45,691 bases of DNA from Actinomycetes bacterium (GTDB taxonomy: Bacteria; Actinomycetota; Actinomycetes; Streptosporangiales; Streptosporangiaceae). The notes under the pieces were generated by a model. That model ran no database searches. It had not been told where the DNA came from and was given only the letters and a program-made list of their open reading frames with translations. Positions 16,601 through 24,182 of the stretch are shown here, piece by piece (positions within the stretch are counted from its first letter, which is position 1; each line of letters starts with the position of its first letter). The translations under genes were made by a program, and so were the position numbers. The DNA is taken from contig JAJYTW010000007.1 of the NCBI GenBank assembly GCA_021792855.1, positions 1 to 45,691 of the forward strand, in the 5' to 3' direction.

Positions 16601-19420
16601 TCAGAGCAGCCCGAGCTGGCTGCCCCGGGAGATCGCCTGGCGCCGGGTGGTGACGCCAAGCTTGCGGTAGACCGACCGCAGGTGCGTCTTGACCGTGTTG
16701 ATCGACAGGAACAGCGCCTCGGCGATCTCCTGATTGGTCATGTGCGACGGCAGGAACCGGAGGACCGCGAGCTCGCTGTTGGTCAGCGGAATCGCCGCCT
16801 GGGCCGGCTGGTCGGCCTGACGGCCCCGGGCGACCTCGAACCGCTGCAGCACCCGGGCGGCGAATGGCGCGGCGACGCTGGCCGGCCGGATCAGGACGGT
16901 CAGCGCGGACCGCGCGGCGGGTCCGGCGTCCAGGAACGGGCGATACAGCCCGGGCGGCTCCGCGAGCGCGAGTGCCAGTGTCAGCCGCTCGGTGGCCTGG
17001 TCCGCCTGGCCCAGCCTACGGTGCGCGACGGTCGCGGCGATCAGCGCGCCGACCTGGTCGGCGAGGGTCAGCCGACCGGCCGGGCCGGTCAGGAACGGAT
17101 CGAGTTCGGCCAGCGCCCGCTGGCCGTCCCCGTCGGCGAGCACCGCGCGCGCCCGCGGCAGCAGCCAGCAGCCGGGGCTGGGCTGATCAAGACTCCCTGG
17201 CCGGTCAAGGGTCCAGGGCTGATCGAGGGCCAGCAGCGCGCGGGCCGGGTCGCCCTCGCGGAGCGCGACCTCCGCGTCGACCATCGCGAGCACGGGATCG
17301 GGACGAAGGTAGCTGCCCCGGCTACCGGCGTCGGCGTGCTGGATGTCATGCCGCTGCCGCTGGTCCTGGTAGCGGTGCCGGATCAGGATGGACCGGGCCG
17401 TCGCCGGATCCTGCTCGCAGAGTGCGAGCCTGGCTCGCGCCAGAGTGGTCAGCACCCGCAGCGTGTGCCGGTCGGCGGGCGAGCCGCCGAGCAGGCGGCG
17501 TTCCTGTCCCCTGGGCAGCAACTGATCGAGCTGGCCGCGCGCCGTAGCGAGGTCGTCGGCGAGCAGGCTGGCCAGCGTTATCGCGACATCGGCTACCGCC
17601 GTGGCCAGATCCTCGGCCGACTCGCTGGCCCTGGCCGCCAGGCTGGTAGCGGCGGGGACGTCACCGCCGAGAGCCTCGGCGACCGCCAGCCAGGCCGTGG
17701 CGCGCGCCAGAAAATGGCCATGCCCGCCGATGCCCAGGTGCCGCCTGGCCTGGCGCAGATGGTCCGTGGCCGCGGTGACTTCCAGTCCGGTGAGCGCGTG
17801 CACGCCGAGCGCGGTCCGCAGCAGGCCGAGCGCCTGATGCTCGGCGGCCCCGGCTGCCCGGGGCTCCGCCTGCCCGGCCAGGTCCGCGGCCTGCTCGATC
17901 AGCTCGCCGGGCGGTTCAGGCTGACTGCCGATCTGGAGCGCCCGCAGCCACGGCGCGATCACCCGGCGCTGGGCCGGCGCGCACCGGTCCACCGCCTCGG
18001 CGGCATTGGCCAGGTGCACTGCCGCGGCCCGCACGTCGCCGGTACGCAGCCCCGCGGCGGCCAGCGCGCCCGCCACGGCGGCGTCGGTCGCGTAGCGGCC
18101 CGCCGGGAACGCGGCAAGCGACGGCTCGATCGCGGCGGCCGGGCCGGGCAGCAGCAGTGCCGGTCCGGCCTGGGCCAGGACCCGCGCTGCGAAGTCCCAG
18201 TCACCGGCCTGCGCCGCGCTGCGTATCGCCTCGGCTTGCTGGTCTCTGGCCGCCTGCCAGCGGGCGGCCCGCCGGTATAGGCCATGGACCTCGCCGGCCA
18301 GTTCCCGGTGCAACTCGCCGCGGAGCAGGTCGCGCAGCAGCGGATGGTACTCGTACTCGACGTCCTTGGTGTCGGCGTGCTGGCCGGGAACCTGGTCGGT
18401 CACCGTGATCATGACCTGCTCCCTGACCAGCCGGTCCAGGATGGCGGCGCTGCCGGACTGGTCGGTGAGAGCGTCGCCCAGCGACCCGCAGATCGTGTCG
18501 GTCACGCTGGTGCGCAGCAGGAACAGCCGCCGCCGGGCGGACTGGCCGGCCAGCACCTCGTCCCGCAGGTAGTCGGCGACCTCCGGGTCGTCCCCGCTGA
18601 TCCGCGCGACCGCGGCCGGCGGGGTGCCGGGTCCTGAGCGGAGTGCGGCCAGCCGCAGCCCGGTTACCCAGCCGCGGGTCCGGGTCAGCAATTCGTCCCG
18701 CTCGGCCGGCGGCAGTTCGATCCCGAGCATCGCGAAGTACGCGTCGGTCTCCTCGGGCGTGCAGGCCAGGTCGTCCGCCCCGATCTCGGCGAGTTCGCCG
18801 TCCACCCGGAGCCTGGCGATCTGCAGGCCGGCCGAGTGACGGCCGGTCAGGACCAGGCGCAGGGTCGGCGGCCCGTGTCGGACCAGCAGGTCAAGCTCGG
18901 CCTGCGACTCGCTGTCCGCCAGGTGCTGGATGTCGTCGATCACCAGCACCAGCGGGGTGGTCCAGTCCTCGGCCGCGGCGATCAGCCGGGCAGGCCAGGA
19001 CGACGTTGCTGACCCGGCGGCCTCGGGCACCGCGCCTACTGGCACCGGTCCGGTGACCCGCGTTCCGACCAGGGGCGTTCCGGCCAGCGCGGACCGGGCG
19101 CGCGCCCACAGCCGGTCCGGATCCCGATCGGCCTGCTCAACGCTGAGCCAGGCCACCTGGCCAGCCGACCGGCCGGAGTCGGCGGCCCACTGCGCGCAGG
19201 CGACGGTCTTGCCCGCCCCGGCCGGACCGCTGATAACGGTCACCCTGCGGGCGGTCGCCTGATCGATGAGGTCGGTCAGGCGCGGCCGCGCCAGCACCGG
19301 AGCGCCCTGCTGAGGCAGGCGCCGCGCGATGCCGGCGCGGCCGATGGCCTGGTCGCGCAGCAGCCTGCGGCCGCTCCGCGTTCCGTACCCGCTTGCTGGC
19401 GCACTGATCGTGCTCGTCAT
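16601..19420 (-). CDS. Large LuxR-family regulator with STAND ATPase (MalT-like)
   Basis: A 939-residue LAL-type transcription regulator. A P-loop GPAGAGKT lies at residues 65-72 and a Walker B VLVIDDIQHLAD follows; the middle (about 380-850) is alanine-rich helical repeat sequence typical of the MalT-type TPR sensor region; the C terminus is a LuxR helix-turn-helix, LTNSELAVLRFL to NTVKTHLRSVYRKLG. Such proteins bind ATP and an inducer, oligomerise and activate promoters. The ligand and targets are unknown. The ATG at 19420 has GGGGGA just upstream. Its 3' end is 93 bp before the leuCD leader, so readthrough into leuCD is possible, but nothing shows that it controls the amino acid genes. Confidence 0.9.
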   Translation of the reverse strand: MTSTISAPASGYGTRSGRRLLRDQAIGRAGIARRLPQQGAPVLARPRLTDLIDQATARRVTVISGPAGAGKTVACAQWAADSGRSAGQVAWLSVEQADRDPDRLWARARSALAGTPLVGTRVTGPVPVGAVPEAAGSATSSWPARLIAAAEDWTTPLVLVIDDIQHLADSESQAELDLLVRHGPPTLRLVLTGRHSAGLQIARLRVDGELAEIGADDLACTPEETDAYFAMLGIELPPAERDELLTRTRGWVTGLRLAALRSGPGTPPAAVARISGDDPEVADYLRDEVLAGQSARRRLFLLRTSVTDTICGSLGDALTDQSGSAAILDRLVREQVMITVTDQVPGQHADTKDVEYEYHPLLRDLLRGELHRELAGEVHGLYRRAARWQAARDQQAEAIRSAAQAGDWDFAARVLAQAGPALLLPGPAAAIEPSLAAFPAGRYATDAAVAGALAAAGLRTGDVRAAAVHLANAAEAVDRCAPAQRRVIAPWLRALQIGSQPEPPGELIEQAADLAGQAEPRAAGAAEHQALGLLRTALGVHALTGLEVTAATDHLRQARRHLGIGGHGHFLARATAWLAVAEALGGDVPAATSLAARASESAEDLATAVADVAITLASLLADDLATARGQLDQLLPRGQERRLLGGSPADRHTLRVLTTLARARLALCEQDPATARSILIRHRYQDQRQRHDIQHADAGSRGSYLRPDPVLAMVDAEVALREGDPARALLALDQPWTLDRPGSLDQPSPGCWLLPRARAVLADGDGQRALAELDPFLTGPAGRLTLADQVGALIAATVAHRRLGQADQATERLTLALALAEPPGLYRPFLDAGPAARSALTVLIRPASVAAPFAARVLQRFEVARGRQADQPAQAAIPLTNSELAVLRFLPSHMTNQEIAEALFLSINTVKTHLRSVYRKLGVTTRRQAISRGSQLGLL

Positions 19421-19576
19421 CCATCCCCCGACGGGCGCGAGCCAGCACGTCGATCGGCACCACCGGGCCCCCTCCCGGCGGGCGAACGTGCAGCTTTAAG
19501 CCCGATACCGTCCGTACCCCCCAGTTGCCGGCATCAACCGCGCACCCGGCGTCGAACGGTCTCGGGCCGCTAGCCG
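19421..19576. other. Intergenic region with the LuxR promoter
   Basis: The 156 bp between the DUF1269 stop and the LuxR gene start contain no gene. No strong hairpin or promoter match was seen. Confidence 0.3.
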
Positions 19577-20068
19577 TTAATCCTCGTTACTGAAGGCCTC
19601 CCGCAGCTTGTCCTCCTGCTCGGCCGACAGGTTGGTCTGGATCAGTTCGGCCTCGGCGCCGGAGAACTGCCCGGCTACCCGGTCGATGACCGCGTCCGAG
19701 CTGAGCAGGAACAGCGCTGACGTGCCCGGCGTAACCTTCTGGCGGACGTCCCGGATGAAGGAGTCGCTGATGCCCACGTCGGCCATCGAACCGATCAGCG
19801 CGCCGGTCGCCGCGCCGATCGCCAGGCCGAGAATCGGGATGAAGAAGATCAGGCCGAACAGCAGACCCCAGAACCCGCCGCCCAGGGCGCCTGCCCGCGA
19901 GGTGCTGTGCAGTTCGCGGGTCTTCGGCTTCTTGGCGCCGACATCCCACCGGACAACGGCGGCGTCGAGTACCTGAATCAGTTCCTGGTGCTGCAGTTCC
20001 TCAAGTTGATCGAGGGCGGACTGAGCCCCGTCGGGGGTCTTGAACTTCCAGACGGTCAGGGATGCCAT
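19577..20068 (-). CDS. DUF1269 family membrane protein
   Basis: A 163-residue protein of the DUF1269 family, common in actinobacteria and of unknown function. It starts with a short alpha/beta region (VWKFKTPDGAQSALDQLEELQ), followed by one hydrophobic glycine-rich hairpin at about residues 60-95 (GGGFWGLLFGLIFFIPILGLAIGAATGALIG split over two helices), then DVGISDSFIRDVRQKVTPGTSALFLL. The TAA stop and AGGAG upstream of the ATG at 20068 are clear. Family members often sit with stress and dormancy genes. It is divergent from the DUF2252 gene across a 334-bp region full of repeats. Confidence 0.85.
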   Translation of the reverse strand: MASLTVWKFKTPDGAQSALDQLEELQHQELIQVLDAAVVRWDVGAKKPKTRELHSTSRAGALGGGFWGLLFGLIFFIPILGLAIGAATGALIGSMADVGISDSFIRDVRQKVTPGTSALFLLSSDAVIDRVAGQFSGAEAELIQTNLSAEQEDKLREAFSNED

Positions 20069-20402
20069 GATCCTCGCTCCTGTGGTCGTGACGATGATTC
20101 GGCCGGTTGTGACGCACGCCGCCCCGGCCTGCCACAGCCACGATCCGCGTGCCAGGCGGCCTGGGCATCACCCGGTGCGAGTGAATGCCGGTCCGCCCGG
20201 GGTCCCGCGGGTCCGGGGTCCCGCGGGTCCGGGCGTCCGGCTACGTGGGTGCTTCTCAGAACGTGGCTGATTCTCGGTAGCTGGGGCCGATAGACAACCA
20301 CGCTCTGAGAATCAACCGTGATCATGGTCGGCCCGGCAGGCCGGCCAACTTCACCCGGTGCGGATGACGTGCCAGATCGGCTCGCCCGGCGACCGTGTGC
20401 TC
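20069..20402. promoter_or_regulatory. Divergent regulatory region between DUF1269 and DUF2252 genes
   Basis: The gap holds, in order: element TCACCCGGTGCGAGTGA (20168-20184); a 16-bp tandem repeat, two exact copies (20201-20232); inverted 14-mers TTCTCAGARCGTGG at 20253-20266 (plus) and 20311-20298 (minus); a second inverted pair TGATTCTC/GAGAATCA (20268-20275 with 20307-20314) sharing bases with the first; and element TCACCCGGTGCGGATGA (20351-20367). Nothing here looks coding. Confidence 0.6.
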
Positions 20403-22244
20403 ATGACCATCACCATGACTTCTGAGGAAGATCGGGCCACGGCAATAGCAGGCTCGCCCGCCGGGCGGGCACAGAGCCGGCGGGGCGCGCAACGGCAGTC
20501 CGGCCCGGCGTCGGCCCGGGCCCGGTCGGCCCGCCCCAGGGCGGCTGCCACTGCCACTAAGAGCACGCGACCGGCCAGCACGAAGCCGGCCCCCGCGAAG
20601 ACGAGCGGTGCGAAGACGAGCGGCATCCGCGCGTCCGCCGCGAAGCCGGCCGGCACCCGAGCGGCCACCGCGAAGCCGACCGACGGGAAGCCGACCACGG
20701 CCCGGCGGGCCACCGCGAAGCCGACCGGCACCCGAGCGGCCACCGCGAAGCCGAGTACCGCGAAGCCGGCCAGCACCCGGCAGGCAGCCACTCGGAGACC
20801 CCGGACTGAGCCGATCCGTCGGTACGAGCTAGACCGCGAGATCAAGAAGATGACACCGGCCGAGCGGGCCGACCGCGGCCGCCGGCTTCGCAGCGAGGTG
20901 CCGCGGAGCAGCCACGCGGAGTTCGAGCGGCCAGCGACCACGACCGATCCGCTCGCGCTGCTGATCGAGCAGTCCAAGAGCCGCGTTCAGGACCTGGTGC
21001 CGATCAGGTACGGCCGGATGCTCGCCTCGCCGTTCTCGTACTTCCGCGGCGCCGCGCTGCCGATGGCCAGCGATCTCGCGGCCACCCCGACGACCGGGCT
21101 GGCCGTCCAGGCGTGCGGCGATGCGCACCTCGGCAACTTCGGCATCTTCGGCTCCGCCGAACGCCGTCTGATCTTCGACATCAATGATTTCGACGAGACC
21201 CAGCCAGGTCCGTGGGAATGGGACGTCAAGCGACTGGCGGCCAGCCTGGAGATCGCGGCCAGGGAGAACGGGTTCGGGCGCAAGCAGCGGACCGCGATCG
21301 TGCGCGCCGCGGCGCGCAGGTACCGGATCGCGATGAACGAGTTCGCCGGGCAGACCAACCTGCAAGTCTGGTACGCGCGCGCCGATCTGGACCTGGTCCG
21401 CGAGCAACTGAGCGGCAGGATCACCGACCGGCAGCGGGCCGCGCTGGACCGGGGGATGGCAAAGGCCAGGACCAGGGACAGCATGCAGGCCCTCGACAAG
21501 CTGACCAGGATCGTCGACGGTCGGCCGCAGATCGTGGCCGATCCGCCGCTGGTCGTGCCACTGGCCAGCCTCGTTCCCGAGGACCTCGACCTGTCCGGGG
21601 TAGAGGCGGAGCGCTGGCGGCTGATCGAGGGCTACAAGCGATCGCTGGCCAGCGATCGCCGCTACCTGCTCGACCAGTTCGACTACGACCTGAGCGACAT
21701 GGCCAGGAAGGTGGTCGGGGTCGGCAGCGTGGGTACCCGCTGCTGGATCCTGCTCATGCTCGGCCGCGACGAGGCCGATCCGCTGTTCCTCCAGATGAAG
21801 GAGGCCGGGCCGTCGGTGCTGAGCCAGTTCGCCGGGGCACCCAGGTTCACGAATATGGGCCAGCGGGTCGTGGAGGGTCAGCGGCTGATGCAGGCGGTCA
21901 GCGACATCTTCCTCGGCTGGCAGCGGATGGCGTCGACGGTCGACGGCGTGGCCAGGGACTTCTACGTGCGTCAGCTCAGGGACTGGAAGTTCTCCCTGGA
22001 TACCGCGACCATGGTGCCGAGCGGCGTCTCCACCTACGGTGAGGTCTGCGGCTGGACCCTGGCCAGGGCGCACGCGCGGTCGGGTGACCGGATCGCGATC
22101 GCCGCGTACCTGGGCTCGTCCGAAACCTTCGACAAGGCGATCGCCGAGTTCGCCACGCAATATGCCGACCAGAACGAGCGCGATTACGCGGCGCTCGACG
22201 ACGCCGCCAAGTCCGGGCGGGTCCTGGCCCAGCGGGGAGTGTGA
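20403..22244 (+). CDS. DUF2252 protein with histone-H1-like N-terminal tail
   Basis: About 613 residues. From about residue 120 on it is a DUF2252 protein, a family with a kinase-like fold and unproved activity: FRGAALPMASDL, CGDAHLGNFGIFGS, IFDINDFDETQPGPWEWDVKRLAASL and the later FSLDTATM are recognisable. The first about 120 residues are very unlike it: a low-complexity Ala/Lys/Pro/Thr/Arg tail with repeats such as KPTGTRAATAKPT, coded by DNA that repeats a 30-bp unit exactly (20650-20679 and 20725-20754). This resembles the basic tails of actinobacterial HU-type proteins. The start is uncertain: GTG at 20358, ATG at 20403 or ATG at 20415, none with a Shine-Dalgarno. The downstream gene follows after 104 bp. 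Confidence 0.85.
   Translation: MTITMTSEEDRATAIAGSPAGRAQSRRGAQRQSGPASARARSARPRAAATATKSTRPASTKPAPAKTSGAKTSGIRASAAKPAGTRAATAKPTDGKPTTARRATAKPTGTRAATAKPSTAKPASTRQAATRRPRTEPIRRYELDREIKKMTPAERADRGRRLRSEVPRSSHAEFERPATTTDPLALLIEQSKSRVQDLVPIRYGRMLASPFSYFRGAALPMASDLAATPTTGLAVQACGDAHLGNFGIFGSAERRLIFDINDFDETQPGPWEWDVKRLAASLEIAARENGFGRKQRTAIVRAAARRYRIAMNEFAGQTNLQVWYARADLDLVREQLSGRITDRQRAALDRGMAKARTRDSMQALDKLTRIVDGRPQIVADPPLVVPLASLVPEDLDLSGVEAERWRLIEGYKRSLASDRRYLLDQFDYDLSDMARKVVGVGSVGTRCWILLMLGRDEADPLFLQMKEAGPSVLSQFAGAPRFTNMGQRVVEGQRLMQAVSDIFLGWQRMASTVDGVARDFYVRQLRDWKFSLDTATMVPSGVSTYGEVCGWTLARAHARSGDRIAIAAYLGSSETFDKAIAEFATQYADQNERDYAALDDAAKSGRVLAQRGV
20650..20754 (+). repeat. Exact 30-bp repeat inside the DUF2252 gene tail
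   Basis: Two exact copies of a 30-bp unit (20650-20679 and 20725-20754) within a larger set of degenerate GCCACCGCGAAGCCGACC-type units. They code for the basic tail and are a likely site of length variation. Confidence 0.6.
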
Positions 22245-22265
22245 GACCCGTCCGGGCGGCCAAGC

Positions 22266-22282
22266 TCACCCGGTGCAGGTGA
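22266..22282 (+). promoter_or_regulatory. Element TCACCCGGTGCAGGTGA upstream of the CMD gene
   Basis: Third copy of the 17-nt element also found at 20168-20184 and 20351-20367. Eighteen of 20 bases match the copy before the DUF2252 gene (TCACCCGGTGC-N3-TGACGT). It lies 66 bp before the ATG of the next gene. Confidence 0.55.
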
Positions 22283-22348
22283 CGTCAGATGTCGTCGCCG
22301 GAGATCTACTGGTGCTCGTCATGGTTCATGTTCCGACGGGGGGTTCAG

Positions 22349-22663
22349 ATGACCACAGCAACGCCTGTGCTCGACACGCTTACCGAGATCACGACCGCGT
22401 CAATCGAGCACAGCCACCTCGGGCCGCGCGAGACGATGCTGGCCAGGATCGCCGCGCTGGTCGCGGTTGACGCCCCGCCGGCCTCCTATCTCGCCAACGC
22501 GAGCACCGCGATGGAGAGCGGGATCACCGAGGAAGACATCGAGGACGTGCTGGTCGCGGTCGCACCCGTGGTGGGCACGGCCAAGATCGTCTCGGCCAGC
22601 GGGAACCTGATGCGCGCGCTCGGTTTCGCGATCGCCGCGACCGAAGAGGACATCGAGGGCTGA
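22349..22663 (+). CDS. Carboxymuconolactone decarboxylase family protein lacking cysteines
   Basis: A 104-residue all-helical protein of the CMD/AhpD superfamily: LGPRETMLARIAALVAVDAPPASYL, then GITEEDIEDVLVAVAPVVGTAKIVSA. Characterised relatives are either lactone decarboxylases or, with a CxxC pair, AhpD-like peroxidases. This protein has no cysteine at all, so a thiol peroxidase role is excluded; the activity is unknown. The ATG at 22349 follows a G-run (GGGGGG, 6 nt upstream) and gives the usual length, while the longer frame from 22289 does not resemble the family. It may be transcribed with DUF2252 or from its own promoter at 22266-22285. Confidence 0.82.
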   Translation: MTTATPVLDTLTEITTASIEHSHLGPRETMLARIAALVAVDAPPASYLANASTAMESGITEEDIEDVLVAVAPVVGTAKIVSASGNLMRALGFAIAATEEDIEG

Positions 22664-22683
22664 CCGCAGGCCCGAGCCGGAAT

Positions 22684-22719
22684 CGGGGCCGCGCGACCCT
22701 CCGGGGTGGCGCGGCCCCG
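22684..22719. terminator. Hairpin between convergent CMD and cold-shock genes
   Basis: An 11-bp perfect stem (22684-22694 with 22709-22719; arm CGGGGCCGCGC) lies between the two converging stop codons and can act on both strands. Confidence 0.65.
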
Positions 22720-22778
22720 CCGCGTACTTGGGGTCGGCCCGAACTGTCGGCCGGAACAGGCCGGCCGGACCCGCTCGG

Positions 22779-22982
22779 TTAGAGCGGCCGGACGTCCTCG
22801 GCCTGCGGGCCCTTGTCGCGCTGGGCCACGGTGAACTCGACGCGCTGGTTCTCCTCCAGCGTGCGGAAGCCCTGGGACTGGATGGCCGAGTGATGGACGA
22901 AGATGTCCGACCCGCCCTCGTCGGGTGCGATGAACCCGTAGCCCTTGGTCGAGTTGAACCACTTCACGGTGCCCTGAGGCAT
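22779..22982 (-). CDS. Cold-shock domain protein
   Basis: A 67-residue CspA-type single-stranded nucleic acid chaperone. It has the full OB-fold with RNP1 KGYGFI and RNP2 DIFVHH, starting [10 protein letters not shown]. The length and sequence are those of actinobacterial CspA/SC-type paralogues. The ATG at 22982 has AGGAGAG about 6 nt upstream; the longer frame upstream to 23114 is untranslated leader. The 23070-23081 sequence CCGGTGCACCGG in that leader is a perfect 12-bp palindrome. Cold-shock mRNAs often have long structured leaders, and about 280 bp separate this gene from its upstream neighbour. Confidence 0.95.
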   Translation of the reverse strand: MPQGTVKWFNSTKGYGFIAPDEGGSDIFVHHSAIQSQGFRTLEENQRVEFTVAQRDKGPQAEDVRPL

Positions 22983-23263
22983 GTACTTCTCTCTCCTGTG
23001 AGCGATCTTCGGGGGCCGCGATTGCACGACTCCCGGGCCGCAGGTCACCTGATCGCCCCGGGGTTGCCTCCGGTGCACCGGGCGCCTGACGTCTAGCTTC
23101 GCAGGCGCTGTCACACGTGCACGAATCTACGACTACAACCGGCACCATCTAACGCCATCCGGCGGCGGATTGTTCCGCCGGGGCCGTCCACCCCATCGGG
23201 CGGGTCACGCACCCGGTCGCGGGCGCGGCGCGTGGGCGGCGGCCGAGGGCGCGCTTACCAGGT
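22983..23263 (-). promoter_or_regulatory. Promoter and leader region of the cold-shock gene
   Basis: The 281 bp contain a palindrome CCGGTGCACCGG (23070-23081) and a hairpin CCGGCGG/CCGCCGG (23159-23181) that probably terminates the upstream gene. An AT-richer stretch at 23110-23155 may be the promoter. Confidence 0.4.
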
Positions 23264-24067
23264 CTACTGGATCCCGTCCGCCACCACCGCGCCGAAGCCA
23301 TCGAGCACGCCAGGATCGCCGGTCTGGGTCACCTGGCCGGTCGGCGGGCGCCCCCACAACCAGCAGTCCAGGTCCTGGGCCGCGCCGCTGATCGTGGCCG
23401 CGGTCTCGGCGCCGGGGTCGGTGTCGGCGACCGCGATGCACGGCTCGTGGTAGCTGGTGTCACCGTCCGTTCCGGTCATCGTCCCGAGGACGACGAGCCA
23501 GGAGTCCGACGTGTCGGTCGTGGTCATCCGCAGGGTCTGGTCAGGCTCGGGTGTGAACGTAGCCCAGCCCGGCAGTCCGGCGAACATCACCCGGAGTGCC
23601 TCGTCCACGCCGTCGGCGCTGAGCGCCGGGTCCATGCCGGTTCGGCTTCCCGCTGTCACCTCGGCGTCGATCCGGTGGATCAGCGCCTCATGCGCCTGGC
23701 GGCGCCGGACGAAGCCAACGGTGTGGTCGTGTGACCAGGTCCAGGCGGCCTGATCGGGGGCAGCGGCGGCCAGCGCCGCTGCGAGACCGCGACTGGATTC
23801 CCGGTAGAAGTCGGCCAGGGCGGCCCGGCCGGCTGGCCGGGCGGGCTTGCGCTGCTCGGCCTGCTGACCGGTCAGGCCGTCCCGGACGATCGTGCCCCAG
23901 AACCACTGCACCTCGCCCAGGTGCCAGAGCAGGTCGTCGGCGGTCCAGCCAGGGCAGGTCGGCACCGGCGCGCCGGGCGGCGCCGTGCTCAGCACCTGAA
24001 GGAAACGCGCCGACTCGGCCGCTAGATGGGTCAGGAGGTCCGGCGGGGGCGCACTTCGCTGACTCAT
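23264..24067 (-). CDS. Maleylpyruvate isomerase family mycothiol-dependent enzyme
   Basis: A 267-residue member of the MDMPI family (DinB-like four-helix bundle followed by an SCP2-like C-terminal domain). The founding enzyme isomerises maleylpyruvate with mycothiol; most paralogues have unknown substrates. The N-terminal domain shows CPGWTADDLLWHLGEVQWFW and the metal-ligand pattern HEALIHRIDAE around residue 135. AGGAG lies 5 nt upstream of the ATG. No gentisate pathway gene is near, so a detoxification role is only inferred. The promoter region has a tandem repeat ATATCGGAG. Confidence 0.85.
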   Translation of the reverse strand: MSQRSAPPPDLLTHLAAESARFLQVLSTAPPGAPVPTCPGWTADDLLWHLGEVQWFWGTIVRDGLTGQQAEQRKPARPAGRAALADFYRESSRGLAAALAAAAPDQAAWTWSHDHTVGFVRRRQAHEALIHRIDAEVTAGSRTGMDPALSADGVDEALRVMFAGLPGWATFTPEPDQTLRMTTTDTSDSWLVVLGTMTGTDGDTSYHEPCIAVADTDPGAETAATISGAAQDLDCWLWGRPPTGQVTQTGDPGVLDGFGAVVADGIQ

Positions 24068-24077
24068 CAGTACTCCT

Positions 24078-24095
24078 ATATCGGAGATATCGGAG
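24078..24095 (-). promoter_or_regulatory. Tandem ATATCGGAG, containing a palindrome
   Basis: ATATCGGAG occurs twice in tandem (24078-24086, 24087-24095). The pair contains the palindrome ATATCggaGATAT (24078-24090). It ends next to the Shine-Dalgarno of the MDMPI gene (ATG at 24067), a typical place for a repressor site. Confidence 0.5.
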
Positions 24096-24147
24096 TCCCA
24101 TTATCGCTGGGCAGCCCCCAGTGCGCGCGGCGCCCAGCAGCCGGGTT

Positions 24148-24174
24148 TGCATAATCCTGCATAAGGCGGCATAC
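24148..24174 (+). promoter_or_regulatory. Phased GCATA repeats and leaderless promoter of the GNAT gene
   Basis: GCATA starts at 24149, 24159 and 24169, an exact 10-bp period. The two first copies are TGCATAA. TTGCAT (24147-24152) and CATACT (24170-24175) are spaced 17 bp apart as -35 and -10 hexamers, and a start site 7 nt later would be the A of the ATG at 24183. The first repeat resembles one arm of actinobacterial arginine repressor operators. Confidence 0.45.
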
Positions 24175-24182
24175 TTTTACGT

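Noticed and set aside
20608-20832. Arg/Pro-rich frame within the DUF2252 tail
   Set aside because: A shifted reading of the same DNA repeats; the DUF2252 frame continues into a known domain.
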